The notes beneath the pieces were generated by a model. The model worked only from the letters and a program-made list of their open reading frames with translations. It was not told the origin of the DNA and did no database searches. A program made the position numbers and the translations under genes. This document shows, piece by piece, positions 1 to 8,364 of a DNA stretch of 9,056 bases (position 1 is its first letter; each line of letters begins with the position of its first letter). Source of the DNA: Xanthobacteraceae bacterium (GTDB lineage Bacteria; Pseudomonadota; Alphaproteobacteria; Rhizobiales; Xanthobacteraceae); assembly GCA_030037185.1 (NCBI GenBank), contig JASHRR010000797.1, positions 1 through 9,056 of the forward strand. Reading direction: 5' to 3'.

Positions 1-743
1 GCGGGCGCGGCACCTGTCTGGGGTTCGACATCATCCGCCAAGCATCGTCGATCCGCCGTCACGTCGGCTACATGACGCAGAAATTCAGCTTCTATGACGA
101 CCTCACGGTATTCGAGAATCTCGATCTGGTGGCGCGCGTCTACGAGATGCAGCACGCCCGCAAGGCCGTGCACGACATCATGGATCGCATGGGACTCGAC
201 GATCGCCGCAACCAGCTTGCGGCCCAACTTTCCGGCGGCTGGAAACAGCGGTTGGCGCTCGCTGCCTGCATCCTGCACGAGCCGCAGCTCCTGCTGCTCG
301 ACGAGCCGACCGCCGGCGTGGATGCCAAGGCGCGCCGCGAGTTCTGGGACCTCATCCACGACATGGCGGGTGACGGCCTGACGGTCCTGGTCTCAACCCA
401 CTACATGGACGAGGCCGAGCGCTGCAACCGCATTGTCTATCTCGCCCAAGGGCGGATCGTGGTGCAAGGCGGGGCCGACGAGGTTTCCCAGCATTCGGGA
501 CTGATCACGTATGAGGCGACAGGCCCGGGCGTCGATGCTGCGGCGCGCAGCCTGCGGCGCACGCCGGGCATCGAGGCCGCCGCCGTGTTCGGGCGCGCGC
601 TCCATGTCGCTGGGACAGATCGCGTGGCGCTCGAAGGTGCGATCCGCCGCACCGACTATGCGGCGCTGTCGTGGCGCGAAGTCGAGCCGCGCCTCGAAGA
701 TGTCTTCATCCACATGCTGAGCGTGAAGGGAGAGGACCGGTGA
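1..743 (+). CDS. ABC transporter ATP-binding protein, YbhF/drug-export type (5' truncated by window edge)
   Basis: This is the nucleotide-binding subunit (or C-terminal half) of an ABC-2 type exporter; it hydrolyses ATP on the cytoplasmic face to drive the permease encoded next. The frame is open from base 3, so the Met at base 72 lies inside the domain: the Q-loop (GYMTQKFSFYDDLTVFENL) straddles it and Walker A lies upstream of the window. Counting from that Met, the signature LSGGW is at 53-57, Walker B LLLLDEP at 73-79 followed by the D-loop region TAGVD, and the H-loop VSTH ends at His110. Residues of about 135-223 form the usual C-terminal extension of drug-type ABC ATPases, ending LEDVFIHML. 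The signature has Trp where many relatives have Gln, which is common in this subgroup. The stop overlaps the permease start (GTGA). Whether the whole protein carries one or two ATPase domains cannot be told from here. The substrate is unknown; multidrug or envelope export is likely by family. Confidence 0.95.
   Translation, partial: GRGTCLGFDIIRQASSIRRHVGYMTQKFSFYDDLTVFENLDLVARVYEMQHARKAVHDIMDRMGLDDRRNQLAAQLSGGWKQRLALAACILHEPQLLLLDEPTAGVDAKARREFWDLIHDMAGDGLTVLVSTHYMDEAERCNRIVYLAQGRIVVQGGADEVSQHSGLITYEATGPGVDAAARSLRRTPGIEAAAVFGRALHVAGTDRVALEGAIRRTDYAALSWREVEPRLEDVFIHMLSVKGEDR
728..735 (+). promoter_or_regulatory. Ribosome binding site that fixes the permease start
   Basis: A purine-rich GGGAGAGG lies 4 bases before the GTG at 740, with AGGGAG as an alternative 7-base spacing. 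It lies inside the end of the ATPase gene and supports GTG 740 rather than the upstream in-frame GTG at 671. Confidence 0.65.
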
Positions 744-1858
744 TCTCCTTCAGGCGGCTTTACGCTTTGCTGCGCAAGGAATGGATTCAGGTCAGGCGCG
801 ACGCGATCACACTGCGGACGATCATTGCGCTGCCGATCATGCAGCTCTTTCTGTTCGGCTACGCTATCAACACCAACCCGCAACACCTGCCAACGGGTTT
901 GTTGTCGGTCGAGCACTCGAGATACGAGCGCACCATCATCGCGGCCCTGCGCAACAGCGGCTACTACGATATCCACACGCTAGCGAGCGAGGCGGAGGCG
1001 GAACGGGCGCTGGCGCAAGGCGAATTGCTGTTCGTCATCGCCTTCCCGCCGAACTTCGACCGCTCCGTCGACCGCGGCGAGCGGCCTTCCGTGCTCATCG
1101 ATGCCGACGCTACCGACCCCAGCGCCATCGGCAACGCGACCGCCGCGCTGGCGACGGTCACGGCCGCGCTCGACCGTGACCTGCCGCCCGTCATGCGGGC
1201 GACGCCGGCAGCGCCGGCGTTCCAGTTCGTCATCCACGCCCGCTACAATCCGGAGCAGCTGACCGTCCTCAATATCGTGCCGGGGCTCATCTGCATCGTG
1301 CTGATGATGTCGACCCTGTTCATGACGACGCTGTCGATCACCAAGGAGCGCGAGCGCGGCACCATGGAGAACCTGCTGGTGATGCCGGTGCGGCCGATCG
1401 AGGTCATGCTCGCCAAGATAATGCCGTACGTCTTCATCGGCTACGTCCAGGTGGTGTTGATCCTGATCGCTTCGGCGGTTTTCTTCCAACTGCCGCTGCG
1501 CGGCTCGCTGGTCACGCTGCTGATCGCGCTCGGTCTCTTCATCGCCTGCAACCTGGCGCTGGGCATCACCTTCTCGACGGTGTCGGCGAACCAGATGCAG
1601 GCCATCCAGTTCGCCCAGTTCATGCTGCTGCCGTCATTCATGCTGTCGGGGTTCATGTTTCCGTTCCGCGGCATGCCGGCCTGGGCGCAATGGATCGGCG
1701 AGGTCTTTCCCACCACCCACGCCATGCGGATCGTGCGCGGCGTACTCCTCAAGGGCGACGGTACCCCGGACATCCTGCCCGAACTGTGGCCAATCGCAGT
1801 GTTCATGGTGGCGGTGGTGGCGATCGCGATATGGTGCTATCGTGAGACGCTGGAGTGA
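740..1858 (+). CDS. ABC-2 type transporter permease (YbhS/YhhJ-like)
   Basis: This inner-membrane subunit pairs with the ATPase just upstream. I start it at GTG 740 (372 aa): that codon overlaps the ATPase stop as GTGA, has a good Shine-Dalgarno sequence, and gives the expected N terminus with basic residues (LRKEWIQVRRD) before the first membrane helix. A longer reading from 671 would only add the ATPase tail in another frame. Predicted membrane segments lie at about 25-45, 175-198, 228-250, 257-280, 291-310 and 350-367. A large extracytoplasmic domain lies between the first and second (about 46-172), which is the ABC-2 exporter layout. The cytoplasmic stretch ITKERERGTMENLLVMPV (200-217) matches the conserved E-R-G-T-x-E-x-L coupling motif of the family. 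No second permease follows; the next gene converges from the other strand, so the transporter may be a homodimer or have further subunits upstream. The substrate cannot be inferred. Confidence 0.93.
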   Translation: MISFRRLYALLRKEWIQVRRDAITLRTIIALPIMQLFLFGYAINTNPQHLPTGLLSVEHSRYERTIIAALRNSGYYDIHTLASEAEAERALAQGELLFVIAFPPNFDRSVDRGERPSVLIDADATDPSAIGNATAALATVTAALDRDLPPVMRATPAAPAFQFVIHARYNPEQLTVLNIVPGLICIVLMMSTLFMTTLSITKERERGTMENLLVMPVRPIEVMLAKIMPYVFIGYVQVVLILIASAVFFQLPLRGSLVTLLIALGLFIACNLALGITFSTVSANQMQAIQFAQFMLLPSFMLSGFMFPFRGMPAWAQWIGEVFPTTHAMRIVRGVLLKGDGTPDILPELWPIAVFMVAVVAIAIWCYRETLE

Positions 1859-1899
1859 CCGCAGCCCGTCGGCTTTTCCGGGGTTTCGCTCCATCCGAG

Positions 1900-4139
<2,240 letters not shown>

Positions 4140-4636
4140 GGGTCTATTCACAAGATCGGTGAGGTCTCAGACGTCTCGAGAGAATTGACGCCGCGAGATG
4201 CTGGGCCCCGATCCCGCAATCGAGTCGCCCCATTGGTGACTTCCGGACCCAGCGGAATTCCAAATCCGACGCCTTCTATAACCCAAACGCCGCCGCCGCG
4301 ATGCCCGCGCTTACCCGGCTGACGTTGCGCCCGTGCCTAAAAGGCTGACGATGATGATTGCGGGCATCAATTGGCCGCAACCCTTTGACGGCGACGGTTG
4401 GAAGTGCGCTTCGCGCAGGCCTGCGGTGGCCCTTCGGCCTGTGGTTGCTGCGAGCTCGCTGCAGAGAGGGCTCTCACCTGCGATCCAAGATCCACGCGTA
4501 CCCAAGGGCGGCATCCTGGAGATCAGTGCGGTCCTGCATACCCTCCGATACAACCTTTCCGGAAACTGCTGCGAAAGCAGGGCGACGCACCGCGTACCCC
4601 GCGACCGATCAAACAGGTATTCCGCACGGCCGGGGA
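4140..4636. other. Intergenic stretch between queA and the secreted-protein gene
   Basis: About 500 bases with no gene I can support. Several overlapping frames are open on both strands, but their translations are Arg/Ser/Pro-rich, resemble no family I know and lack convincing ribosome sites. Small symmetric elements are present: overlapping 8-bp palindromes AGACGTCT and TCTCGAGA at 4169-4181 upstream of queA, GGAATTCC near 4254, and TTTCCGGAAA at 4556-4565. The stretch should carry the queA-tgt promoter, but I could not pick a confident -35/-10 pair. Confidence 0.5.
4567..4581 (-). terminator. Weak hairpin downstream of the secreted-protein gene
   Basis: Read on the minus strand, CTGCT-TTCGC-AGCAG can form a 5-bp stem with a 5-base loop, followed by TTTCC. 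It lies about 55 bases after the stop at 4637. The stem is short and the T-run has only three bases, so it is at best a weak terminator. Confidence 0.2.
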
Positions 4637-5350
4637 TCACGGGTTCGGTTGGCTCGGCGGGGTGGGCGGCGCACCATCGGGACGATCGCCGGCCTTGAGA
4701 GCGCGGGTTTCGGTGATGGCGACGACCAGGGGCCGCCCCGCAATGGCGCCGCCGAACTCATCGGTGATCGGTAACGGCGTGCAGCGCTTGAGCATCTCAA
4801 GAGCAGCGGCTTGATAAGCAGCTTTCACCTTCTCCGGGGCTTCATGCGTGACGTAAGTGAATCGCGGATCGGCCAGAAGCTCGCCATCGCGTTTAAAAGC
4901 AAGCTTGAGGCTGAGCTGCATGCCGGCCCGCGCGTCGTCCTCGGGCGGCAGTTCCAGGCACTTTGAGAGCAGCGGACCGAGCTCATTGAGGCGGTCGACA
5001 GGGTGGTCGCGGTCAAGCGGCTCGGGCGGACCGGCATGGCCCTGCACCTTCAATAGCGGGACCTGATTGAGCGGAAGCAACACTTCGGGGCTGCAGGGGC
5101 CGCCGAACACCCCACAGGAATATGGCGTGAAAGGATGGCGCCGAAACACGCTGCCGACATACGGCGTACAGGGATGACGGCTGAGGACGCTGCAGATCGC
5201 CTGCGCCGGCTCGGGTGCGGCGATCGAAAGAACCGCGGCAGATGCCGCGCCCACCAACAAGAGGAGAATTGCATTTGCCCATCCTCCCCTGAAAGGGGAC
5301 CGCGAACGACTGTCTGTCTCGGCCTTTCTGACCAGCAAATTCAAAGGCAT
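4637..5350 (-). CDS. Secreted Cys-rich His-Pro repeat protein of unknown function
   Basis: I know no named function. From ATG 5350 the product is 237 aa. It has a basic N terminus, a hydrophobic stretch at about 24-45, and a signal-peptidase site after EPAQA (residue 51), so it should be exported to the periplasm. The mature protein begins with an imperfect repeat: SVLSRHPCTPYVG (54-66), SVFRRHPFTPYSCG (67-80), then a degenerate VFGGPCSPE (81-89). The mature part has six cysteines (53, 61, 79, 86, 131, 190), an even number that allows disulfides. Residues of about 144-212 (MQLSLKLAFKRDGELL ... KRCTPLPI ... GGAIAGRPLVVAI) resemble the small C-terminal fold of TonB/TolA-like proteins; this is an impression, not a proven match. 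I recall similar short exported proteins with a CSVFxRHPC pattern in Bradyrhizobium-type genomes. The frame is open back to 5548, but the strong GAGGAG site and the signal peptide favour 5350. The tail (220-237) is Pro-rich. Confidence 0.82.
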   Translation of the reverse strand: MPLNLLVRKAETDSRSRSPFRGGWANAILLLLVGAASAAVLSIAAPEPAQAICSVLSRHPCTPYVGSVFRRHPFTPYSCGVFGGPCSPEVLLPLNQVPLLKVQGHAGPPEPLDRDHPVDRLNELGPLLSKCLELPPEDDARAGMQLSLKLAFKRDGELLADPRFTYVTHEAPEKVKAAYQAAALEMLKRCTPLPITDEFGGAIAGRPLVVAITETRALKAGDRPDGAPPTPPSQPNP

Positions 5351-5357
5351 AGCTCGA

Positions 5358-5363
5358 CTCCTC
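5358..5363 (-). promoter_or_regulatory. Ribosome binding site of the secreted-protein gene
   Basis: On the minus strand GAGGAG lies 7 bases before the ATG at 5350. It is the best Shine-Dalgarno sequence in this part of the window and decides the start, removing 66 upstream in-frame codons that would bury the signal peptide. Confidence 0.75.
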
Positions 5364-5372
5364 AATTTGCGT

Positions 5373-5389
5373 GTCACGGCTGCCGTCAC
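5373..5389. promoter_or_regulatory. Inverted repeat just upstream of the secreted-protein gene
   Basis: GTCACGGC-T-GCCGTCAC is a near-palindrome (7 of 8 positions per arm pair, with ACGGC/GCCGT perfect) about 22 bases before the start codon. A second one, CTCGC ... GCGAG, lies at 5402-5419. Either could be an operator or a leader hairpin. Short symmetric runs are common in GC-rich DNA, so the functional claim is weak. Confidence 0.25.
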
Positions 5390-5719
5390 CGCAACGAGCG
5401 CCTCGCGAAAGCTTGCGAGCCCGGCACGAGCGCCAGACAGCAAGATAGCGCCCGACGCCATTGGGGACACCACCACAGAGTGCATAGCGGTTATCGAGCC
5501 TGCAACTAGCGCCTCATCGGCTGCTGCGCGGGCGACGTCGCTGTGCACGGCCGCCGGATCAAGGAGCGACGAGGAGCACGGAACCAGCGAAGCATCGCAT
5601 CGGGGGGGCTGGTAAATAGTTATTCTGAGCGTGCTGACCGCGTAACCCGGCCGGCTGCCAATTTATCTTTCAGTTAGGCCAGCTGAGGCCTCCGATCACG
5701 GGACCAACGGACGCCGAGC

Positions 5720-5733
5720 CGCTCGGCCGAGCG
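5720..5733. repeat. Perfect 14-bp palindrome
   Basis: CGCTCGGCCGAGCG is fully self-complementary and lies in the gene-free gap. With no unpaired loop it is more like a protein-binding site or chance symmetry than a transcript hairpin. No repeat copies were seen nearby. Confidence 0.4.
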
Positions 5734-5970
5734 TTGGAGCTAAGGCGCTCGCGCGCGACGAACGTCGGCCGTCGATGCAAGCCGGGGTTAGCCGCCCTCA
5801 CCACCCACCTTCGATTGCAGGGGCGACATCATTTCGCTTTCACTGGGGCGGCTCGGAACGCAGTGCGATCATTGGCCGCCCTCGTTGTCGATGTTCAGGT
5901 GCCGCGCCGTCTTCCAAGGACGCGGAATTGCGCAAGGCGACGGCCGCGCATGCGGAGCCTGGCGAAACTG

Positions 5971-5985
5971 GCGAGCGCGGCTCGC
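5971..5985 (-). terminator. Possible terminator hairpin after the cyclophilin gene
   Basis: On the minus strand GCGAGC-CGC-GCTCGC gives a 6-bp GC-rich stem with a 3-base loop, about 45 bases past the cyclophilin stop. It is followed by CAGTTTCGCC, so the T-run is poor. It is the best hairpin downstream of the coaD-cyclophilin pair, but termination here is only a guess. Confidence 0.3.
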
Positions 5986-6028
5986 AAAGCAAGTCAAACT
6001 GGCAACACGGCCGCCCTCCGCCCGCGGT

Positions 6029-6592
6029 TCATTTGACGTCCGCCCCTACCCTAACCGTGACCATGCGATCGGGATCCGAGACCGTCCCGTTATTGGCCTG
6101 GCTGCCTTTCTTGAGCTTGTCCACGGCCTCCATCCCGGAAAGCACTTCGCCGACAACGGTGTATTTGCCGTTCAGGAAATCGCCATCGCCAAACATGATG
6201 AAGAACTGACTGTTGGCTGAATTGGGGTCGTTGGTGCGCGCCATGCCGACGATGCCACGCTTGAACGGCACCTGCGAGAACTCCGCGCGCAGGTTGGGAT
6301 ATTTCGAGCCGCCGGTGCCGTTGCCGTTTTGGCCATCGCCGGTCTGCGCCATGAACCCCGCAATGACCCGGTGGAATGGCACATTGTCGTAGAATTTGTC
6401 CCGGGCGAGCTGCTTGAGACGCTCAGCGTGCTGCGGCGCGATGTCGTTGCGCAGCTTGATCACGATGCGCCCCTGGGTCGAGTCGATCACCAGGGTGTTC
6501 TGCGGGTCAGCGCCCGCCTGCGCGGCAGCAGGCCTGACCGGCAAAAGCGCAAAGCTCACAATGAGGGAACAGATGGCGATCAAGCGTGACAT
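6029..6592 (-). CDS. Periplasmic cyclophilin-type peptidyl-prolyl cis-trans isomerase
   Basis: The enzyme catalyses cis-trans isomerisation of Xaa-Pro bonds and should help protein folding outside the cytoplasm. The 187-aa product starts with a signal peptide (MSRLIAICSLIVSFALLPV) with a likely cleavage near PAAA-QAG. The cyclophilin core follows: FHRVIAGFMAQTGD (73-86) with catalytic Arg75 and Gln83, GTGGSKYPN (92-100), and NSANSQFFIMF (124-134) with the substrate-binding Gln129 and Phe131. The position of the cyclosporin-contacting Trp of human CypA is Phe (DFLNGKYTVVGEV), as is usual for bacterial forms, so low cyclosporin sensitivity is expected. The start at 6592 is supported by GAGGAA 6 bases upstream. 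The coaD stop is only 12 bases away and lies next to this ribosome site, so the two genes are very likely co-transcribed. In related genomes I recall a second, cytoplasmic cyclophilin gene immediately after this one; none is seen here. Confidence 0.95.
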   Translation of the reverse strand: MSRLIAICSLIVSFALLPVRPAAAQAGADPQNTLVIDSTQGRIVIKLRNDIAPQHAERLKQLARDKFYDNVPFHRVIAGFMAQTGDGQNGNGTGGSKYPNLRAEFSQVPFKRGIVGMARTNDPNSANSQFFIMFGDGDFLNGKYTVVGEVLSGMEAVDKLKKGSQANNGTVSDPDRMVTVRVGADVK

Positions 6593-6604
6593 GAGAGATT
6601 CCTC

Positions 6605-7114
6605 TTAGGTTTGTGTGTTCGTCTTAAGTCTGACCTTGAGCCGATCCGCCACCGCGGGCGGCACAAAGGCCGATACATCGCCGCCCATGCGGGCAATCTG
6701 GCGCACCAACGTAGCACTGATGGGACGCACCGGCGGCGACGCCGGCACGAACACGGTCAGCACGTCGGGCGCCATCTCGGCGTTCATCCCGGCGAGCCGC
6801 ATCTCGTAATCGAGGTCGGTGCCGTCGCGCAAGCCGCGCACCATGATGGTGGCGCCGAGCCGCCGGGCAGCCGAGACCGCAAGGTCGTCGAAGGTGATGC
6901 AGGCGAATTCGCAACCTGCCTTGCGAACCACGACACCGCAGGTCTCCTCCAGCATGGCGATACGATCATCGGCCGAGAACAACGGCGCCTTACCTGGATG
7001 GACCCCGACCGCGATGACGAGCTGCCTTGCGAGCCGCGCGGCATGGCGCGCCACGTCGACGTGCCCATTGGTTACCGGATCAAATGAGCCTGGATAAAGG
7101 GCGATCGGTTGCAT
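6605..7114 (-). CDS. coaD: Phosphopantetheine adenylyltransferase
   Basis: CoaD joins 4'-phosphopantetheine and ATP to give dephospho-CoA, the penultimate step of coenzyme A synthesis, in the cytoplasm. The 169-aa length is typical. The nucleotidyltransferase motif [10 protein letters not shown] is at 9-18 (the T/H-x-G-H class, with His18 in the ATP site), Lys42 lies in HPGKAPLF, the phosphopantetheine-binding block [20 protein letters not shown] is at 92-111, and the C-terminal [20 protein letters not shown] at 131-150 corresponds to the ISSTLVRE motif, with Ala for the second Ser. The start ATG 7114 gives the normal N terminus ([13 protein letters not shown]); no strong Shine-Dalgarno sequence precedes it. 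The araC stop lies only 16 bases upstream on the same strand, so this probably essential gene either reads through from araC or has a promoter inside the araC 3' end. Confidence 0.96.
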   Translation of the reverse strand: MQPIALYPGSFDPVTNGHVDVARHAARLARQLVIAVGVHPGKAPLFSADDRIAMLEETCGVVVRKAGCEFACITFDDLAVSAARRLGATIMVRGLRDGTDLDYEMRLAGMNAEMAPDVLTVFVPASPPVRPISATLVRQIARMGGDVSAFVPPAVADRLKVRLKTNTQT

Positions 7115-7130
7115 CGGCAGGGTCTACCCG

Positions 7131-7988
7131 CTACATCGCGCGCCCGCGGTTCCTGTAGGCTGTCGGGCTCATGCCGAACACGCGGCGGAACCGGCCGTTG
7201 AAGCTCGAGAGATCGCCGAAGCCGGCCTCGAACGCGATCGTCGACACCGGCTCAAATGAGCTGGCCAATCGCACGGCCGCTCTGCGCATCCTCACGTTGA
7301 GGACGAACTGGTGCGGCGTCATGCCGACAGTATGCCGGAACGTGCGAAGGAAGTGATACTTGCTCATGATTGCCACGCTGGCCAGCGTCTTAAGATCAAG
7401 GTCGTCGTCAGCGTGCAGCTCGATATAGCGCAGGACATCGCTAACCCGTCGCCCGTCGCGCGCGGACGCACGAACCGGACGTGGCGTCGCACCGCACGCG
7501 ACGCCAACCACGGCTTCGATAAGCCGAGGCACGGATTCTTCGACCTCGAGGCGTTCAGCGAGCGCCATCCGTGCCTCGATTCGCACGAGCCACGGTAAAA
7601 GCATAGGCGTTACCGGCAACATCGGGACCGGGAATCTAAAGTGACCGGAACCCGCAATGGTGGCGGCCACTTCCGCAAAATGTGCCGGCGACAAATAAAA
7701 CGCGATGCAGCGATCGCCCGTGCTGTGATCGTGGCGGCATTCGTAGCACGTGGTGGGGTTGCCGAACAAGAAGGCGCCGGGGTACAGCACCGCCGCGCCG
7801 GTATCCGCCCGATAGCTGAACGTCCCCTCGATCACGGCCGCGATCGAGAACTGCTCATGCCGCTCCTCGAAGGGGCGATCATGCGGGCCGGAGGCGCAGA
7901 CGTACTCGCTAATGCTCCACTCCTCGCCTTGATGCAGAAGGCGGGCAACCGGAGCGCTCGGGGTGTGACTGCGGTCGTTTCGTCGCAT
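7131..7988 (-). CDS. AraC-family transcriptional regulator
   Basis: A DNA-binding regulator of 285 aa from ATG 7988. The N-terminal part (about 15-110: SISEYVCASGPHD, RHEQFSIAAVIEGTFSYR, LYPGAFLFGNPTTCYECRHDH) looks like a cupin-type sensor domain, with Cys and His residues clustered in CYECRHDHSTGDRC that could bind metal or sense redox; that role is inferred. The C-terminal part (about 179-282) is the AraC double helix-turn-helix: first helix pair around LKTLASVAIMSKYHFLRTF, second around VSTIAFEAGFGDLSSFNGRF, followed by the classic FGMSPTAYR. The frame is open to 8162, but the longer N terminus reads through the tandem-repeat region and gives non-family sequence, so I prefer 7988; the start lacks a strong Shine-Dalgarno sequence. 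The regulator is divergent from the SRPBCC gene and sits upstream of coaD. The 20-bp tandem repeat 43-82 bases before the start is a likely binding site. Confidence 0.92.
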   Translation of the reverse strand: MRRNDRSHTPSAPVARLLHQGEEWSISEYVCASGPHDRPFEERHEQFSIAAVIEGTFSYRADTGAAVLYPGAFLFGNPTTCYECRHDHSTGDRCIAFYLSPAHFAEVAATIAGSGHFRFPVPMLPVTPMLLPWLVRIEARMALAERLEVEESVPRLIEAVVGVACGATPRPVRASARDGRRVSDVLRYIELHADDDLDLKTLASVAIMSKYHFLRTFRHTVGMTPHQFVLNVRMRRAAVRLASSFEPVSTIAFEAGFGDLSSFNGRFRRVFGMSPTAYRNRGRAM

Positions 7989-7995
7989 GGTCCAG

Positions 7996-8024
7996 ATTTT
8001 AGCAATTTTCCCCAAGCCCGAAAA
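7996..8024 (-). promoter_or_regulatory. Candidate araC promoter
   Basis: On the minus strand TTTTCG (8024-8019), 17 bases, then TAAAAT (8001-7996). The -10 is good (5 of 6) and the -35 poor (3 of 6), which would suit an activator-dependent promoter. The -10 ends only 7 bases before the ATG at 7988, so the transcript would be leaderless or nearly so. Confidence 0.35.
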
Positions 8025-8030
8025 CCGCAG

Positions 8031-8070
8031 CCCGCGGCATATGGGGTAATCCCGCGGCATAAGGGGTAAC
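8031..8070. repeat. Two tandem 20-bp direct repeats upstream of araC
   Basis: The first unit is CCCGCGGCATATGGGGTAAT and the second is CCCGCGGCATAAGGGGTAAC; 18 of 20 bases agree and the units abut exactly. Twenty bases is about two helical turns, so two AraC-type monomers could bind the same face. The repeat ends 6 bases before the candidate -35. A further inverted pair, TGTGA-N12-TCACA, lies next to it at 8079-8100. Confidence 0.7.
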
Positions 8071-8178
8071 TGAGCGGATGTGAAGCGCTGCTGAATCACA
8101 GTCGGCCGTCTTGCCGCGCTGTCTCGGCGGCCCTGCATGACCGCTCCAAATGGCCCGGACAACGATCAGGCGTCCGGC

Positions 8179-8331
8179 GCCAAAATAGCTTTGTTTTCAA
8201 TGCCCTCTGTAGGCGGCAGGACGCCAGCGACAGCGGCAAACCGGGACTGCGCGCCGACTATGGCACCAATCACTCTGCGGCCTTCGTGGTCGACCCCGAC
8301 GTCGAGGCCAGTTGCGGCAAGCCTGATCGTT
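8179..8331 (+). pseudogene. Remnant of a VOC/glyoxalase-family gene (C-terminal part, frameshifted)
   Basis: In the frame of base 8229 the translation reads DASDSGKPGLRADYGTN, then HSAAFVVDPD, then VEASCGKPD. This closely follows the end of small VOC (glyoxalase/dioxygenase superfamily) proteins, usually of the form GGRDNGxPGLRPHYxxNYYxAFVxDPDGHxxEAVCHKPE. The preceding piece, AKIALFS...VGGR, is in another frame (8179-8220) and would join correctly if one base were restored at about 8220. Relative to the family, about three residues (GHN) are missing after DPD, and roughly ten before VGGR. There is no stop at the expected end; the frame runs on into the SRPBCC gene. I therefore read it as a decayed gene whose N-terminal half is gone. 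The family assignment is by eye. Confidence 0.6.
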
Positions 8332-8354
8332 TGGAACGCCTCCTTCCCAAACCC

Positions 8355-8358
8355 GGAG
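8355..8358 (+). promoter_or_regulatory. Ribosome binding site of the SRPBCC gene
   Basis: GGAG lies 6 bases before ATG 8365 and supports this internal start over the open-frame start at 8137. Confidence 0.55.
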
Positions 8359-8364
8359 TGCAAA

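Larger units (their letters stand above)
5351..6028. other. Long gap between the cyclophilin and secreted-protein genes
   Basis: About 680 bases without a supportable gene. The minus strand has no sizeable open frame from 5549 to 6028. Plus-strand frames here (for example 5734-6036) are Arg/Ala-rich, unlike any family I know, and look like chance openings in GC-rich DNA. I looked for cyclophilin motifs and transposase-like or terminal-repeat sequence and saw neither. The stretch contains a perfect 14-bp palindrome (5720-5733) and a 6-bp-stem hairpin (5971-5985), and its left end must hold the promoter of the secreted-protein gene. Confidence 0.5.

Noticed and set aside
4311..4640. Minus-strand open frame of 109 codons starting with a GTG that overlaps the secreted-protein stop as GTGA
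   Set aside because: The overlap is suggestive, but there is no ribosome site, the translation is Arg/Ser/Gly-rich with no recognisable domain, and competing frames are open on the other strand over the same bases.
5351..5548. 66 in-frame codons upstream of the secreted-protein ATG, giving a 303-aa product
   Set aside because: The extension would place the signal peptide internally and ignores the strong GAGGAG site before ATG 5350.
5734..6220. Plus-strand open frames of 100-144 codons antisense to, and downstream of, the cyclophilin gene
   Set aside because: They partly mirror the real cyclophilin gene and otherwise give Arg/Ala-rich sequence without family resemblance; this is typical of GC-rich antisense frames.
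8079..8100. TGTGA-N12-TCACA resembling a CRP/FNR-type site
   Set aside because: The half-sites match, but the 12-base spacer is far from the 6-8 bases such regulators use, so it is only noted as a possible inverted repeat near the araC operator.
8137..8364. N-terminal extension of the SRPBCC protein from ATG 8137
   Set aside because: The 76 residues are Pro/Ser/Thr-rich, overlap the VOC remnant in another frame, and the family N terminus with its ribosome site begins at 8365.
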